Part shown: in pieces, positions 38,088 to 55,907 of the stretch
Numbering within the stretch: the stretch's first letter is position 1
Layout: every line of letters starts with the position of its first letter
Origin: Pseudomonadota bacterium
GTDB lineage: Bacteria > Pseudomonadota > Gammaproteobacteria > QQUJ01
Length of the DNA stretch: 64,000 bases
NCBI GenBank assembly: GCA_008501635.1
Contig: QQUJ01000010.1
Location: 558,001-622,000, forward strand
Direction: 5' to 3'
Position numbers and translations under genes: made by a program
Notes under the pieces: generated by a model
What the model was told of the DNA's origin: nothing
The model's database searches: none
The model's input: the letters and a program-made list of their open reading frames with translations, nothing else

Positions 38088-39278
38088 ATGTCCAAAGGAA
38101 AATTCGAACGTAAGAAGCCGCATGTGAATGTGGGGACGATAGGTCACGTAGACCATGGTAAGACGACGCTGACGGCGGCGATTACCAAGGTGATGGCGGA
38201 GACGCACGGCGGCGAGTTCAAGGCGTTTGACCAGATTGACAACGCCCCGGAAGAGCGGGCACGCGGGATCACGATTGCGACGGCCCACGTGGAGTACGAA
38301 TCGACCGCGCGTCACTACGCGCACGTTGACTGTCCGGGGCACGCGGACTACGTGAAGAACATGATCACGGGTGCGGCGCAGATGGACGGAGCGATTTTGG
38401 TGTGTTCGGCCGCGGATGGTCCGATGCCGCAGACGCGCGAGCACATTCTGCTGGCCCGTCAGGTGGGCGTACCCTACATCGTGGTGTTTTTGAACAAGGC
38501 CGACATGGTTGACGATGCCGAGTTGCTGGAGCTGGTGGAGATGGAAGTGCGTGATCTGCTCTCGAGCTACGATTTTCCGGGTGACGACACCCCGATCATC
38601 ACCGGTTCGGCGCTCAAGGCGCTGGAGGGTGACGCGAGCGAGATCGGCGCCCCGTCGATCATCAAGCTGGTCGAGGCGATGGACTCCTACATACCGGAGC
38701 CGCAGCGCGAGGTTGAGAAGCCGTTCCTGATGCCGATCGAGGATGTGTTCTCGATCTCGGGTCGCGGCACGGTGGTGACCGGGCGCGTCGAGCGCGGGGT
38801 GGTGAAGGTTGGCGAGGAGGTTGAGATTGTCGGCATCCGCGACACCACCAAGACCATCGTCACCGGGGTGGAGATGTTTCGCAAGCTGCTCGATCAGGGG
38901 CAGGCGGGCGACAACGTGGGCGTGCTGCTGCGCGGGACCAAGCGCGACGATGTGGAGCGCGGGCAGGTGCTGTGCAAGCCCGGATCGATCACCCCGCACA
39001 CCAAGTTTGAGGCCGAAGTCTACATTCTGTCGAAGGAGGAGGGTGGTCGTCACACGCCGTTCTTCAACGGCTACCGTCCGCAGTTTTATTTTCGCACGAC
39101 CGACGTGACCGGTGCCTGTGATCTGCCCGAGGGGGTGGAGATGGTGATGCCGGGGGACAACGTGAAGATGACGGTGTCGCTGATCGCGCCGATTGCGATG
39201 GAGGACGGACTACGTTTTGCGATTCGCGAAGGTGGCCGAACGGTCGGCGCCGGCGTCGTCGCTAAGATTATCGAGTAA
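38088..39278 (+). CDS. tufB: Elongation factor Tu, copy 1
   Basis: EF-Tu brings aminoacyl-tRNA to the ribosome. The 396-residue protein has the GTP motifs [27 protein letters not shown] and NKADMVDD, followed by the two beta domains. It starts at ATG. The protein equals copy 2 at 54712, and the DNA appears identical from the second base of the start codon to the stop. Position after tRNA-Thr and before tRNA-Trp-secE matches the tufB locus of E. coli. Confidence 0.98.
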   Translation: MSKGKFERKKPHVNVGTIGHVDHGKTTLTAAITKVMAETHGGEFKAFDQIDNAPEERARGITIATAHVEYESTARHYAHVDCPGHADYVKNMITGAAQMDGAILVCSAADGPMPQTREHILLARQVGVPYIVVFLNKADMVDDAELLELVEMEVRDLLSSYDFPGDDTPIITGSALKALEGDASEIGAPSIIKLVEAMDSYIPEPQREVEKPFLMPIEDVFSISGRGTVVTGRVERGVVKVGEEVEIVGIRDTTKTIVTGVEMFRKLLDQGQAGDNVGVLLRGTKRDDVERGQVLCKPGSITPHTKFEAEVYILSKEEGGRHTPFFNGYRPQFYFRTTDVTGACDLPEGVEMVMPGDNVKMTVSLIAPIAMEDGLRFAIREGGRTVGAGVVAKIIE

Positions 39279-39309
39279 CCAGTTCAGCAAAATTGTTGAT
39301 TGCAGACAG

Positions 39310-39331
39310 CAGGGAGCTAGTGCTCCCTGTT
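39310..39331 (+). terminator. Hairpin after tuf copy 1
   Basis: An 8-bp perfect stem, CAGGGAGC with GCTCCCTG, encloses a TAGT loop 31 bp after the tuf stop. Only TT follows, so termination is likely partial, or the hairpin is a processing site before tRNA-Trp. Confidence 0.45.
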
Positions 39332-39356
39332 GCCGCATCGGGTGAGTGTGTTCTGT

Positions 39357-39432
39357 AGGCCAGTAGCTCAATTGGCAGAGCGGCGGTCTCCAAAACCGCA
39401 GGTTGGGGGTTCGATTCCCTCCTGGCCTGCCA
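39357..39432 (+). tRNA. tRNA-Trp (CCA)
   Basis: A 76-nt cloverleaf: acceptor AGGCCAG with CTGGCCT, anticodon stem GCGGT/ACCGC with loop CTCCAAA (anticodon CCA), and T-loop TTCGATT. The 3' CCA is encoded. It lies between tuf and secE in the usual order. Confidence 0.97.
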
Positions 39433-39507
39433 TCTCCTGCAGAGTGCACACCGACGGCTGCAAGCACATAGCTGACTCACGCATAACGGGAAGCGTTAGC
39501 GTCATTC

Positions 39508-39885
39508 ATGAACACCAAGGTCGAAGCTGAAGAGTCCCGGTTCGATACCGTCAAGCTGGGGTTGGTCCTGCTGCTGCTCGCTGGTGGAATAGCAGCCTTT
39601 TACTATTTTGCCGAGCAGTCACTGCTGATCCGCGTCGGCGGGCTCCTGGTCGTGGTCGCGGCGAGTGCGGCGATTGCCTACACCACCGATCTCGGACGGC
39701 GTTTCTGGGGGTTGGCCCAGGATTCGCGCAATGAGGTGCGCAAGGTGGTATGGCCGAGCCGCCAGGAGACGGTGCAGACAACCCTGCTGGTGATGGCGAT
39801 GGTCATCGTGGTGGCGCTGATCCTGTGGGCACTCGATGCCTTTTTAGGGTGGGGTGTGAAGCAGTTGATCGGGCGAGGAGGCTGA
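39508..39885 (+). CDS. secE: Preprotein translocase subunit SecE
   Basis: SecE is the small clamp subunit of the SecYEG channel. The 125-residue form has three membrane helices (about residues 17-35, 38-55 and 90-115), as in E. coli, with the conserved cytoplasmic amphipathic stretch [19 protein letters not shown] between helices two and three. It lies 2 bp upstream of nusG. Confidence 0.96.
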   Translation: MNTKVEAEESRFDTVKLGLVLLLLAGGIAAFYYFAEQSLLIRVGGLLVVVAASAAIAYTTDLGRRFWGLAQDSRNEVRKVVWPSRQETVQTTLLVMAMVIVVALILWALDAFLGWGVKQLIGRGG

Positions 39886-39887
39886 GC

Positions 39888-40421
39888 ATGACCAAACGGT
39901 GGTATGTGGTTCACGCCTACTCCGGGTTCGAGAACCAGGTGAAGAAATCGCTGCTGGAAGGCATCAAGCGCACCGGCATGGAAGACTCGTTCGGTGAGAT
40001 CCTGGTGCCCACCGAGGAAGTGGTGGAGATGCGCGGTGGTCAGCAGCGCAAGAGTGAGCGCAAATTCTTCCCCGGCTATGTGCTGGTGCAGATGGAGATG
40101 AACGATCAGGCCTGGCATTTGGTCAAGGATACGCCGCGCGTCATGGGTTTTATCGGCGGTACCAGCGATCGCCCGGCACCGATCTCCGACAAGGAGGCCG
40201 ATGCGATTTTGCAACGTGTCCAGGACGGTGTCGAAAAGCCGCGGCCCAAGGTGCTTTTCGAGCCGGGCGAGGTGGTCCGTGTAACGGATGGCCCCTTTGC
40301 CGATTTCACGGGCGTGGTCGAAGAGGTCAATTACGAGAAGAGCCGCCTGCGGGTGGCGGTATTGATTTTTGGTCGCTCAACACCAGTCGAACTGGAGTTC
40401 GGTCAGATCGAGAAGGGGTAG
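39888..40421 (+). CDS. nusG: Transcription termination/antitermination factor NusG
   Basis: NusG bridges RNA polymerase to Rho or the ribosome. From the ATG at 39888 ([20 protein letters not shown]) it has 177 residues: the NGN domain with [17 protein letters not shown] and a C-terminal KOW domain with [24 protein letters not shown]. Length is typical. The upstream open frame overlaps secE and is not used. Confidence 0.98.
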   Translation: MTKRWYVVHAYSGFENQVKKSLLEGIKRTGMEDSFGEILVPTEEVVEMRGGQQRKSERKFFPGYVLVQMEMNDQAWHLVKDTPRVMGFIGGTSDRPAPISDKEADAILQRVQDGVEKPRPKVLFEPGEVVRVTDGPFADFTGVVEEVNYEKSRLRVAVLIFGRSTPVELEFGQIEKG

Positions 40422-40439
40422 CAATAGATTTTTTCAAGC

Positions 40440-40466
40440 CGCCGCGGAGTGCCATCTGCGGCGGAT
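40440..40466 (+). promoter_or_regulatory. Leader hairpin before rplK
   Basis: In the 114-bp nusG-rplK gap a stem CCGCCGC/GCGGCGG with a 12-nt loop can form. It has no following T run, so it is not a plain terminator. The rplKA operon is often under L1 control through its leader, but I cannot draw the L1 site with certainty. Confidence 0.35.
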
Positions 40467-40535
40467 CAGTCACAACCGGGGAGCCCGAAACGCGGTTCGT
40501 TGCTGAGTACGGCGCTAGCACCCAAGGAGTCCATC

Positions 40536-40967
40536 ATGGCAAAGAAAGTTCAGGCTTATATTAAGCTGCAGGTCAAGGCCGGTCAGGCCAACCCCAGCCC
40601 ACCGGTCGGACCGGCACTGGGTCAGCACGGCGTCAACATCATGGAGTTCTGTAAGGCTTTCAACGCTCAGACGCAGAACCTGGAGGCGGGATTGCCTACG
40701 CCTGTGGTGATTACGGTCTACAGTGATCGCAGTTTTACCTTTATCACCAAAACGCCACCCGCCTCGGTCCTGCTCAAAAAGGCGCTGGGACTTCAGAGTG
40801 GATCCGCCGTGCCCAATCGTGACAAGGTCGGCAAGGCGACGCGCGAGCAGTTGGAGGAGATCGCCAAGATCAAGATGCCGGATCTCAACGCCAACGATCT
40901 GGATGCCGCCGTGCGTATCATCGCCGGCAGTGCGCGCAGCATGGGCATTGATACGGAGGTGGTATAA
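40536..40967 (+). CDS. rplK: 50S ribosomal protein L11
   Basis: L11 (143 residues from ATG 40536) forms the stalk base with 23S rRNA, binds release and elongation factors and is needed for RelA activation. The sequence [37 protein letters not shown] is the standard N-terminal domain; only short parts are needed for recognition, such as [11 protein letters not shown]. The C-terminal rRNA-binding domain ends GTARSMG-like ([13 protein letters not shown]). Confidence 0.98.
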   Translation: MAKKVQAYIKLQVKAGQANPSPPVGPALGQHGVNIMEFCKAFNAQTQNLEAGLPTPVVITVYSDRSFTFITKTPPASVLLKKALGLQSGSAVPNRDKVGKATREQLEEIAKIKMPDLNANDLDAAVRIIAGSARSMGIDTEVV

Positions 40968-40970
40968 GCC

Positions 40971-41663
40971 ATGGCCAAGTTAACCAAGCGTGTCAAGGCC
41001 GCTCGTGAACTTCTGCAGTTCGGCAAGCTCTACACCGTGGACGAGGCGCTGGCGCTATTGAAAGAGGTGCCAAGCGCGAAATTCCGCGAGTCGGTGGATG
41101 TGGCGGTCAACCTGGGTGTTGACCCGCGCAAATCCGATCAGGTGGTTCGCGGTTCGACCGTGCTGCCGCGTGGTACCGGCAAGGCGGTGCGTGTCGCGGT
41201 TTTCGCCCAGGGCGCGGCAGCCGAGGCCGCCAAAGAGGCGGGTGCCGATATTGTCGGCATGGACGATCTGGCGGAGAAGGTCAAGGGCGGCACTATGGAT
41301 TTCGATGTCGTCATTGCTGCTCCCGACGCGATGCGTGTTGTCGGTCAGTTGGGCCAGATCCTCGGCCCGCGTGGGTTGATGCCCAACCCCAAGGTCGGCA
41401 CCGTGACCTCCGACGTCGCGGGCGCGGTGAAGAATGCCAAGGCGGGTCAGGTGCGTTACCGCACCGATAAGGGCGGCATCATCCACTGCACCATCGGCAA
41501 GCTCGATTTCGAGGTGGCGGCACTGAAAGAGAATCTGGATGCGCTGATGGGTGACCTGAAGAAGGCCAAACCGAGCGCTTCCAAGGGAATTTATGTCAAG
41601 AAAATTACCGTCTCCACGACCATGGGGCCGGGTGTAGCCGTCGATACCAGTACGGTTGCATAA
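40971..41663 (+). CDS. rplA: 50S ribosomal protein L1
   Basis: L1 (230 residues) builds the mobile L1 stalk that guides deacylated tRNA out, and represses its own operon by binding its mRNA. Family blocks GRGTVLP-like ([20 protein letters not shown]), [16 protein letters not shown] and [19 protein letters not shown] are present. It lies 3 bp after rplK, so the two are co-translated. Confidence 0.98.
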   Translation: MAKLTKRVKAARELLQFGKLYTVDEALALLKEVPSAKFRESVDVAVNLGVDPRKSDQVVRGSTVLPRGTGKAVRVAVFAQGAAAEAAKEAGADIVGMDDLAEKVKGGTMDFDVVIAAPDAMRVVGQLGQILGPRGLMPNPKVGTVTSDVAGAVKNAKAGQVRYRTDKGGIIHCTIGKLDFEVAALKENLDALMGDLKKAKPSASKGIYVKKITVSTTMGPGVAVDTSTVA

Positions 41664-41699
41664 CAGACTTTGGGGCGCCGCGTCCGGGTCGATCAGATC

Positions 41700-41850
41700 C
41701 TGGCGCGGCGACCGTCAAAGACCGCAGGTGTCGCCGGATCCATCCGGTTGACTTAATGGAGCAACTCCAGCCTGCGCAGACGGTGGCTCCCGAATCAGAT
41801 TTCTATCTGGTGACGGTCGCCGTTAGGTGTGGACAGTCGAGCAGCATGGC
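41700..41850 (+). promoter_or_regulatory. Ribosomal protein L10 mRNA leader
   Basis: The 250-bp gap before rplJ contains the two halves expected of the L10 leader: GACCGCAGGTG at about 41720 and CCTGCGCAGACGGTG at 41771-41785, close to the E. coli L10-leader sequence. In this RNA the L10-L12 complex binds and represses translation of rplJL. The exact ends are uncertain. Confidence 0.75.
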
Positions 41851-41913
41851 TGTCTGCGAAACCACGGAGGCAAAGGCAGCTGCCTGAGCTGACGTCATTT
41901 AGGAGGTGAACTG

Positions 41914-42441
41914 GTGAGTCTTAACCTTGCGCAAAAGCAAGCTGTCGTTGCTGAAGTTGCCGAGGTTGCCAGCAGCGCGTTATCTGCGGTTGCCGCAGAG
42001 TATCGTGGTCTGACCGTCGCGCAGATGACCGAATTGCGGGTGAAGGCCCGTGACGCGGGCGTCGCTATTCGCGTCGTGAAGAACACGTTGGCGCGCCGCG
42101 CCTTCGAGGGGACCGAATTCGAGTGCATGGGTAGCGCACTGGTCGGTCCCTTGGTGCTTGCATTCTCGCAGCGGGATCCAGGTTCGGCGGCGCGTGTCGT
42201 GCGCGATTTCGTCAAGTCGAACGACAAACTGGTACCCAAGGTCATCGCCATCGGTGGTGAACTGGTCGACGCTGCGCAGATCGAACGGGTGGCGAGTCTG
42301 CCGACCCGTGAGGAGGCTCTCAGCTTGCTGATGGCCGTCATGAAGGCACCGATCGAAAAGTTCGTGCGTACACTCAACGAGCCAACAGCCAAGATGGTTC
42401 GCACGTTCGCGGCAATCCGGGATCAGAAGCAGGCCGCCTGA
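41914..42441 (+). CDS. rplJ: 50S ribosomal protein L10
   Basis: L10 (175 residues, GTG start after a strong AGGAGG) anchors L7/L12 dimers to the stalk base. The N-terminal domain has EYRGLTVAQMTELRVKARDAG and VVKNTLARRAFEGT; the C-terminal helix binds L7/L12. With the leader upstream it forms an autogenously controlled unit with rplL. Confidence 0.98.
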   Translation: MSLNLAQKQAVVAEVAEVASSALSAVAAEYRGLTVAQMTELRVKARDAGVAIRVVKNTLARRAFEGTEFECMGSALVGPLVLAFSQRDPGSAARVVRDFVKSNDKLVPKVIAIGGELVDAAQIERVASLPTREEALSLLMAVMKAPIEKFVRTLNEPTAKMVRTFAAIRDQKQAA

Positions 42442-42511
42442 ACCAAGGCGTTACCGAAACGTTACATCCGGTACGCCCTGCGGCCGGAAAGTGAGATAGG
42501 AGTTGTTTACC

Positions 42512-42892
42512 ATGGCTGTATCCAAAGAAGACATTCTGGAAACCATTTCCAACATGAGCGTTATGGAGGTTGTTGATCTGATCTCCGCGATGGAAGAGAA
42601 GTTCGGTGTTTCCGCCGCCGCTGCCGTGGCCGCCATGCCGATGGCTGCCGCCGGTGGTGGTGAAGCCGCTGCCGAAGAGAAGACCGAGTTTGATGTTGTG
42701 CTGGCCAGTTTCGGCGCCAATAAGGTGGGCGTCATCAAGGCGGTACGTGCTATTACCGGTCTGGGCCTGAAAGAGGCCAAGGATCTGGTCGAAGGTGCAC
42801 CGTCCGCCGTCAAGGAAGGCGCCGGCAAGGACGAGGCAGCGGAGATCAAGAAGCAGTTGGAAGAGGCGGGAGCGACTGTCGAGCTCAAATAA
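42512..42892 (+). CDS. rplL: 50S ribosomal protein L7/L12
   Basis: The 126-residue stalk protein has an N-terminal dimerisation helix ([20 protein letters not shown]), an Ala/Gly-rich hinge (about residues 37-55) and the C-terminal factor-binding domain with [21 protein letters not shown] start at the ATG at 42512; three codons upstream in frame are not conserved. Confidence 0.98.
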   Translation: MAVSKEDILETISNMSVMEVVDLISAMEEKFGVSAAAAVAAMPMAAAGGGEAAAEEKTEFDVVLASFGANKVGVIKAVRAITGLGLKEAKDLVEGAPSAVKEGAGKDEAAEIKKQLEEAGATVELK

Positions 42893-42927
42893 GTTTGACG
42901 CGCTTTTGCATGACTGTGGCAGTACCC

Positions 42928-42964
42928 GGCTGGTGGCCCCAGGGCCACCGGCCTTTTCCCTTTT
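42928..42964 (+). terminator. Attenuator-type hairpin between rplL and rpoB
   Basis: A 12-bp stem (GGCTGGTGGCCC at 42928-42939 with GGGCCACCGGCC at 42942-42953, one G-T pair) is followed by TTTTCCCTTTT. It lies 36 bp after rplL and 130 bp before rpoB, the place of the partial terminator that sets the ratio of ribosomal protein to polymerase mRNA in E. coli. Confidence 0.8.
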
Positions 42965-43096
42965 GTGATGTCACTGGCGGCAAGCGATCCCGTCAGTGGC
43001 TGACGAGTCAGCAGATGTCCACGCGCGCGCTCGGCGCCAGCCTGGACAATTGAGATGACTCGGCAACCGAATCGAACGCAGAGCTGAGGAATTCCG

Positions 43097-46000
43097 ATGG
43101 GCTACTCCTACACCGAGAAAAAACGCATTCGCAAGGATTTCGGTAAGCGTCCCAGCATCCTCGAGGTGCCCTACCTGCTGGCTATCCAGCTTGATTCTTA
43201 CAAGAAGTTTCTGCAGACCGACAAGGCTGCGGAGAGTCGCAACGACATTGGTCTGCATGCCGCTTTCAAGTCGGTATTTCCCATCGCCAGTTACTCCGGC
43301 AATGCAATGCTGGAGTATGTCAGCTACCGGCTGGGTGAACCTGTCTATGATGTCAAGGAGTGTCAGCTGCGTGGCATGACCTACGCGGCGCCGTTGCGCG
43401 TCAAGGTGCGCCTGGTCATTTACGACAAGGAAGCTTCCGGCACCCCGAAACCGGTCAAGGATATCCGCGAGCAGGAAGTCTACATGGGTGAACTGCCGCT
43501 GATGACCGAGAACGGGACTTTCGTGATCAACGGTACGGATCGTGTCATCGTCTCGCAGCTCCACCGTTCGCCCGGCGTGTTCTTCGAGCACGACAAGGGC
43601 AAGACCCACTCATCCGGTAAGCTGCTGTTTTCGGCGCGTGTGATTCCTTACCGCGGCTCGTGGCTCGACTTCGAATTCGACCCCAAAGATTGCGTCTTCG
43701 TGCGCATCGATCGCCGCCGCAAGTTGCCGGCGACCATCCTGCTGCGCGCCTTGGGCATGGACAACGAACAGATACTGAGCGTCTTTTTCGACACCAATCA
43801 CTTTACCCTGGCGAAGGGAAAATTCGGTCTGGCGCTGGTGCCCGAACGCCTGCGTGGCGAGACGGCCCGTTTTGATATCAAGGTCAAGAGCAAGGTGATC
43901 GTCGAAGAGGGGCGCCGCATCACCGCACGCCACATTAAGGAGTTGGAAAGCGCAGGTGTCAAAAAGCTGGAAGTGCCGCGCGAGTACCTGATGGGAAAAA
44001 CATTGGCACACAATGTGGTCGACACCGAGAGCGGTGAACTGCTGGCCGCGGCCAATGACGAGATCACCGATGAGCTGCTCGAGAAGCTGCTCGAGAGCGG
44101 TACCAAGGAGATCCGTACCATCTACACCAACGATCTCGACTGCGGGCCGTATGTCTCCGATACCCTGCGCATCGATTCCACCTCGACCCAGATGGAGGCG
44201 TTGGTGGAGATCTATCGCATGATGCGCCCCGGTGAACCACCTACGGTCGATGCGGCTCAGAATCTGTTCAACAACCTGTTCTTCTCCGAAGATCGGTACG
44301 ATCTCTCCGCCGTCGGACGCATGAAGTTCAATCGTCGCGTCGGTCGCAAAGAGATCGAGGGCGGCGGCGTGCTCTCCAGCGACGATATACTGGATGTCAT
44401 CCGCACGCTGATTGAGATCCGTAACGGCAAGGGCACGGTGGATGACATCGATCACCTGGGTAACCGTCGCATCCGTAGCGTCGGCGAAATGGCGGAGAAT
44501 CAGTTCCGCATCGGCCTGGTGCGCGTCGAGCGCGCCGTCAAAGAGCGCCTGAATCTGGCCGAATCCGAAGGCTTGATGCCGCAGGAGCTGATCAACGCCA
44601 AACCGGTCTCGGCTGCAGTCAAGGAGTTCTTTGGATCCTCGCAGCTGTCGCAGTTCATGGATCAGAACAATCCGCTCTCCGAGGTGACGCACAAGCGCCG
44701 TATCTCGGCCCTGGGCCCGGGTGGGTTGACCCGCGAGCGGGCAGGCTTCGAGGTGCGCGACGTGCATCCGACCCACTATGGCCGTGTCTGCCCGATCGAG
44801 ACGCCCGAAGGCCCCAATATCGGTCTGATCAACTCGCTGGCGGTCTACGCGCGCACCAATGACTATGGTTTCCTGGAGACGCCCTACCGTAAGGTGGTCA
44901 ACCAGAAGGTGACCGACGAGGTGGAGTTCCTCTCGGCCATTGACGAGCCGCACTTTGTCATTGCGCAGGCGAATGCCACGCTCGACGACAAGGGCAAGCT
45001 GGCCGACGAGTTGGTCTCCTGTCGCCACCAGAACGAGTTCACTCTCTCGACGCCGGATCGCGTTGAATATATGGACATATCACCGCGCCAGATCGTCTCG
45101 GTGGCGGCGGCGCTGATCCCGTTTCTCGAGCACGACGATGCCAACCGCGCGCTGATGGGTTCGAACATGCAGCGCCAGGCGGTCCCGACGCTACGTGCCG
45201 AGAAACCGCTCGTGGGTACCGGGATCGAGCGGACGGTCGCCATCGACTCAGGTGTCACGGTTGTTGCGCGGCGCGGCGGCGTGGTGGATTCGGTTGACGC
45301 GGCACGTATCGTGGTGCGTGTGAACGACGATGAGACCATCGCCGGCGAACCCGGTGTCGATATCTACAATTTGACCAAATACACTCGCTCCAACCAGAAC
45401 ACCTGTATCAACCAGCGCCCTTTGGTGAAAGTCGGCGATCAGATCAGCCGCTTTGACGTGCTGGCCGACGGACCCTCGACGGATCTTGGCGAGCTGGCAC
45501 TGGGACAGAATCTGCTGGTCGCCTTCATGCCCTGGAACGGCTACAACTTTGAGGATTCGATCCTTATCTCCGAGCGTGTGGTGCAGGAAGATCGCTACAC
45601 TACCATCCATATCGAAGAGCTCGCCTGCGTCGCGCGCGATACCAAGCTCGGTTCCGAAGAGGTTACCGCCGACATTCCCAACGTCGGTGAAGCGGCGCTC
45701 TCCAAGCTCGATGAGTCTGGCATTGTCTATATCGGTGCCGAGGTCAAGGCGGGCGATATCCTGGTGGGTAAGGTGACGCCCAAGGGTGAGACACAGCTAA
45801 CCCCCGAGGAGAAGCTGCTGCGCGCCATCTTTGGGGAGAAGGCATCCGATGTTAAGGACACCTCGCTGCGGGTACCGACCGGTATGGAAGGCACGGTCAT
45901 CGACGTGCACGTGCTGACCCGTGACGGAGTCGAAAAGGACGCACGCGCACTGCAGATCGAAGAGGCCGAGCTGAGTCAGGTGCGCAAGGACCTCAAGGAT

Positions 46001-47176
46001 CAGCTGCGTATTCTCGAAGAGGACGTCTTCCAGCGCATCGAGAAGATGCTGGTCGGCAAGGTGGCTGAAGGCGGACCCAAGGGGCTCAAGGCGGGCGCCA
46101 AGCTGACCAAGGCCTACCTTGATGAACTGCCGCGCGACAAATGGTTTGAGATCCGCCTCAAGAATGACGAGGCCAACGGGCAGTTGGAGAAGGCCGCCGA
46201 GCAGCTCAAACAGCAGCGCGAGGAAGCCGATCACAAGTATGAGGAGAAGAAGCGCAAGATTACCTCGGGCGATGATCTGGCGCCGGGCGTGTTGAAGATG
46301 GTCAAGGTCTACCTGGCCGTAAAACGCCGCATTCAGCCGGGGGACAAGATGGCGGGCCGGCACGGCAACAAGGGTGTTATCTCCATCATCGTCCCGGTGG
46401 AGGATATGCCGTACATGGAGGATGGCACACCTGTTGATGTGGTACTCAATCCGCTGGGTGTTCCCTCGCGAATGAATGTCGGGCAGGTGCTCGAGACCCA
46501 TCTCGGTTGGGCCGCCAAGGGACTGGGCAACAAGATTGGCGCCATGCTCGATGCTCAGGCCAAAACCACCGAGATTCGCAAGTTCCTCGATCAGATCTAT
46601 CACACCGGTGGTAACCGCAAAGAAGATCTGAAGAGCATGGACGATGCGGAGATCGTCGAGCTGGCGGATAATCTGCGCTCCGGCGTGCCCATGGCGACCC
46701 CGGTATTCGACGGCGCCAGCGAAGCGGAGATCAAGCAGATGCTGGCATTGGCAGACCTCCCGGGGTCGGGCCAGACGACGCTCTACAACGGGCGGACCGG
46801 TGAGGCCTTTGAACGTCCGGTTACCGTCGGCTACATGTACATGCTGAAGCTCAACCACCTGGTCGACGACAAGGTGCACGCGCGCTCGACCGGTCCCTAC
46901 AGTCTCGTTACCCAGCAACCGCTGGGCGGTAAGGCGCAGTTCGGGGGGCAGCGCTTCGGCGAGATGGAGGTATGGGCCCTCGAGGCCTACGGCGCCGCCT
47001 ATACCCTGCAGGAGATGCTCACCGTCAAGTCCGACGATGTGGCGGGTCGCACCAAGATGTACAAGAACATTGTCGACGGCGATCACCGTATGGAGGCCGG
47101 CATGCCCGAATCCTTCAACGTGCTGGTCAAAGAGATCCGCGCGCTGGGTATCAACATCGAGCTGGAGCAGGATTAG
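43097..47176 (+). CDS. rpoB: RNA polymerase beta subunit
   Basis: The 1359-residue beta subunit carries the fork and rifampicin pocket. The rif region reads [22 protein letters not shown], with the wild-type residues at the usual resistance sites. The C-terminal region has the [16 protein letters not shown] and [20 protein letters not shown] blocks. Length matches gammaproteobacteria. It is followed by rpoC after 68 bp. Confidence 0.99.
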   Translation: MGYSYTEKKRIRKDFGKRPSILEVPYLLAIQLDSYKKFLQTDKAAESRNDIGLHAAFKSVFPIASYSGNAMLEYVSYRLGEPVYDVKECQLRGMTYAAPLRVKVRLVIYDKEASGTPKPVKDIREQEVYMGELPLMTENGTFVINGTDRVIVSQLHRSPGVFFEHDKGKTHSSGKLLFSARVIPYRGSWLDFEFDPKDCVFVRIDRRRKLPATILLRALGMDNEQILSVFFDTNHFTLAKGKFGLALVPERLRGETARFDIKVKSKVIVEEGRRITARHIKELESAGVKKLEVPREYLMGKTLAHNVVDTESGELLAAANDEITDELLEKLLESGTKEIRTIYTNDLDCGPYVSDTLRIDSTSTQMEALVEIYRMMRPGEPPTVDAAQNLFNNLFFSEDRYDLSAVGRMKFNRRVGRKEIEGGGVLSSDDILDVIRTLIEIRNGKGTVDDIDHLGNRRIRSVGEMAENQFRIGLVRVERAVKERLNLAESEGLMPQELINAKPVSAAVKEFFGSSQLSQFMDQNNPLSEVTHKRRISALGPGGLTRERAGFEVRDVHPTHYGRVCPIETPEGPNIGLINSLAVYARTNDYGFLETPYRKVVNQKVTDEVEFLSAIDEPHFVIAQANATLDDKGKLADELVSCRHQNEFTLSTPDRVEYMDISPRQIVSVAAALIPFLEHDDANRALMGSNMQRQAVPTLRAEKPLVGTGIERTVAIDSGVTVVARRGGVVDSVDAARIVVRVNDDETIAGEPGVDIYNLTKYTRSNQNTCINQRPLVKVGDQISRFDVLADGPSTDLGELALGQNLLVAFMPWNGYNFEDSILISERVVQEDRYTTIHIEELACVARDTKLGSEEVTADIPNVGEAALSKLDESGIVYIGAEVKAGDILVGKVTPKGETQLTPEEKLLRAIFGEKASDVKDTSLRVPTGMEGTVIDVHVLTRDGVEKDARALQIEEAELSQVRKDLKDQLRILEEDVFQRIEKMLVGKVAEGGPKGLKAGAKLTKAYLDELPRDKWFEIRLKNDEANGQLEKAAEQLKQQREEADHKYEEKKRKITSGDDLAPGVLKMVKVYLAVKRRIQPGDKMAGRHGNKGVISIIVPVEDMPYMEDGTPVDVVLNPLGVPSRMNVGQVLETHLGWAAKGLGNKIGAMLDAQAKTTEIRKFLDQIYHTGGNRKEDLKSMDDAEIVELADNLRSGVPMATPVFDGASEAEIKQMLALADLPGSGQTTLYNGRTGEAFERPVTVGYMYMLKLNHLVDDKVHARSTGPYSLVTQQPLGGKAQFGGQRFGEMEVWALEAYGAAYTLQEMLTVKSDDVAGRTKMYKNIVDGDHRMEAGMPESFNVLVKEIRALGINIELEQD

Positions 47177-47244
47177 TTGCTGGGAAAAGTGACGAACCTC
47201 GTAACCAACGACCACGGTAACTTTTTCCGCGGGTAGGAGAGATC

Positions 47245-51465
<4,221 letters not shown>

Positions 51466-51480
51466 CTGAGCCGTAAATCA

Positions 51481-51518
51481 CCGGGCCCGCCGGTTCTGGC
51501 GGGCCCGGTTTTTTTTGC
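51481..51518 (+). terminator. Rho-independent terminator of the rpoBC operon
   Basis: A perfect 13-bp GC stem (CCGGGCCCGCCGG arm with its complement after a short loop) is followed by eight T residues. It is the clearest terminator in the window and separates rpoBC from the str operon. Confidence 0.95.
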
Positions 51519-51568
51519 CTGATCCCTGGAGGATTTTAGCGAGATACCGGGTTATTCTCGGGGTTCCC

Positions 51569-51597
51569 TTGACACCCCAGGGCAGGGTGCATAGAAT
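51569..51597 (+). promoter_or_regulatory. Strong sigma-70 promoter of the str operon
   Basis: A consensus -35 box TTGACA (51569-51574), a spacer of exactly 17 bp and a -10 box TAGAAT (51592-51597) lie about 75 bp before rpsL. Near-consensus boxes fit the high expression expected for rpsL-rpsG-fusA-tuf. Confidence 0.88.
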
Positions 51598-51608
51598 TCC
51601 GCTTCTTT

Positions 51609-51637
51609 CGACAGGCCGGACCGGCCTGTCGTTTGTT
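51609..51637 (+). promoter_or_regulatory. Terminator-like hairpin in the rpsL leader
   Basis: CGACAGGCCGG pairs with CCGGCCTGTCG and is followed by TTTGTTT, right after the predicted start of the str transcript and about 35 bp before rpsL. It has the form of an intrinsic terminator inside the leader, so attenuation or mRNA protection is possible. Confidence 0.65.
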
Positions 51638-51653
51638 TATAGGCTTTGTCTAG

Positions 51654-52046
<393 letters not shown>

Positions 52047-52075
52047 TCCAGAAAGATTTTTCAAGAGTAGGACTT

Positions 52076-52546
52076 ATGTCGAGAAGAAGATTAGCAGAGC
52101 CAAGGCAGGTACTCCCGGATCCCAAGTTCGGAAGCGATATGCTGGCCAAGTTCATCAATATGCTGATGGTCAGCGGTAAGAAGTCGGTCGCCGAGATGAT
52201 CGTCTACGGGGCGCTGGATCGCGTCACCGAAAAGGGTAGCGCCGATTCGCTTGCCGCACTGGAAAAGGCCTTGGATAACGTTCGCCCCTTGGTCGAGGTC
52301 AAGAGTCGCCGTGTGGGCGGCGCCACCTATCAGGTGCCCGTGGAGGTTCGCCCGCGTCGTCGTAACGCGCTGGCGATGCGCTGGATGATCGACGCTGCGC
52401 GCAAGCGCGGTGAGAAGACCATGGCGCTGCGTCTCGCCGGCGAGATCATGGATGCTGCGGAGAGTCGCGGTAACGCCGTGAAGAAGCGCGAAGACACACA
52501 CCGTATGGCAGAGGCCAACAAGGCCTTCTCGCACTACCGCTGGTAA
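52076..52546 (+). CDS. rpsG: 30S ribosomal protein S7
   Basis: S7 (156 residues) starts assembly of the 30S head and binds 16S rRNA at the 3' major domain. Family blocks are [22 protein letters not shown] and [18 protein letters not shown], with a C-terminal [21 protein letters not shown]. In E. coli it represses the str operon by binding the rpsL-rpsG gap; here that gap is only 29 bp. Confidence 0.98.
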   Translation: MSRRRLAEPRQVLPDPKFGSDMLAKFINMLMVSGKKSVAEMIVYGALDRVTEKGSADSLAALEKALDNVRPLVEVKSRRVGGATYQVPVEVRPRRRNALAMRWMIDAARKRGEKTMALRLAGEIMDAAESRGNAVKKREDTHRMAEANKAFSHYRW

Positions 52547-52584
52547 TCGAACAATTATTGGATTTGTTGTAAGGACTGAAGGCT

Positions 52585-54678
<2,094 letters not shown>

Positions 54679-54711
54679 GACAGACCAAAGATACAGAAGG
54701 GGTTTAGCGCC

Positions 54712-55902
54712 GTGTCCAAAGGAAAATTCGAACGTAAGAAGCCGCATGTGAATGTGGGGACGATAGGTCACGTAGACCATGGTAAGACGACGCTGACGGC
54801 GGCGATTACCAAGGTGATGGCGGAGACGCACGGCGGCGAGTTCAAGGCGTTTGACCAGATTGACAACGCCCCGGAAGAGCGGGCACGCGGGATCACGATT
54901 GCGACGGCCCACGTGGAGTACGAATCGACCGCGCGTCACTACGCGCACGTTGACTGTCCGGGGCACGCGGACTACGTGAAGAACATGATCACGGGTGCGG
55001 CGCAGATGGACGGAGCGATTTTGGTGTGTTCGGCCGCGGATGGTCCGATGCCGCAGACGCGCGAGCACATTCTGCTGGCCCGTCAGGTGGGCGTACCCTA
55101 CATCGTGGTGTTTTTGAACAAGGCCGACATGGTTGACGATGCCGAGTTGCTGGAGCTGGTGGAGATGGAAGTGCGTGATCTGCTCTCGAGCTACGATTTT
55201 CCGGGTGACGACACCCCGATCATCACCGGTTCGGCGCTCAAGGCGCTGGAGGGTGACGCGAGCGAGATCGGCGCCCCGTCGATCATCAAGCTGGTCGAGG
55301 CGATGGACTCCTACATACCGGAGCCGCAGCGCGAGGTTGAGAAGCCGTTCCTGATGCCGATCGAGGATGTGTTCTCGATCTCGGGTCGCGGCACGGTGGT
55401 GACCGGGCGCGTCGAGCGCGGGGTGGTGAAGGTTGGCGAGGAGGTTGAGATTGTCGGCATCCGCGACACCACCAAGACCATCGTCACCGGGGTGGAGATG
55501 TTTCGCAAGCTGCTCGATCAGGGGCAGGCGGGCGACAACGTGGGCGTGCTGCTGCGCGGGACCAAGCGCGACGATGTGGAGCGCGGGCAGGTGCTGTGCA
55601 AGCCCGGATCGATCACCCCGCACACCAAGTTTGAGGCCGAAGTCTACATTCTGTCGAAGGAGGAGGGTGGTCGTCACACGCCGTTCTTCAACGGCTACCG
55701 TCCGCAGTTTTATTTTCGCACGACCGACGTGACCGGTGCCTGTGATCTGCCCGAGGGGGTGGAGATGGTGATGCCGGGGGACAACGTGAAGATGACGGTG
55801 TCGCTGATCGCGCCGATTGCGATGGAGGACGGACTACGTTTTGCGATTCGCGAAGGTGGCCGAACGGTCGGCGCCGGCGTCGTCGCTAAGATTATCGAGT
55901 AA
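54712..55902 (+). CDS. tufA: Elongation factor Tu, copy 2
   Basis: This copy encodes the same 396 residues as the gene at 38088 and starts with GTG instead of ATG. All DNA stretches compared are identical, including third codon positions; the shared tract ends at the start codon on one side and the stop codon on the other. It is last of the str operon and only 5 bp from rpsJ, so str and S10 operons are probably transcribed together. Confidence 0.98.
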   Translation: MSKGKFERKKPHVNVGTIGHVDHGKTTLTAAITKVMAETHGGEFKAFDQIDNAPEERARGITIATAHVEYESTARHYAHVDCPGHADYVKNMITGAAQMDGAILVCSAADGPMPQTREHILLARQVGVPYIVVFLNKADMVDDAELLELVEMEVRDLLSSYDFPGDDTPIITGSALKALEGDASEIGAPSIIKLVEAMDSYIPEPQREVEKPFLMPIEDVFSISGRGTVVTGRVERGVVKVGEEVEIVGIRDTTKTIVTGVEMFRKLLDQGQAGDNVGVLLRGTKRDDVERGQVLCKPGSITPHTKFEAEVYILSKEEGGRHTPFFNGYRPQFYFRTTDVTGACDLPEGVEMVMPGDNVKMTVSLIAPIAMEDGLRFAIREGGRTVGAGVVAKIIE

Positions 55903-55907
55903 AAGAG

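Noticed and set aside
44600-44730. Possible resistance changes in the rpoB rif region or rpsL
   Set aside because: Residues at the classical sites in both proteins are the wild-type ones.
43610-47215. Long open frames of more than 400 codons antisense to rpoB
   Set aside because: They mirror the codon bias of rpoB on the other strand, show no domain pattern and have no ribosome site; the sense gene explains them.
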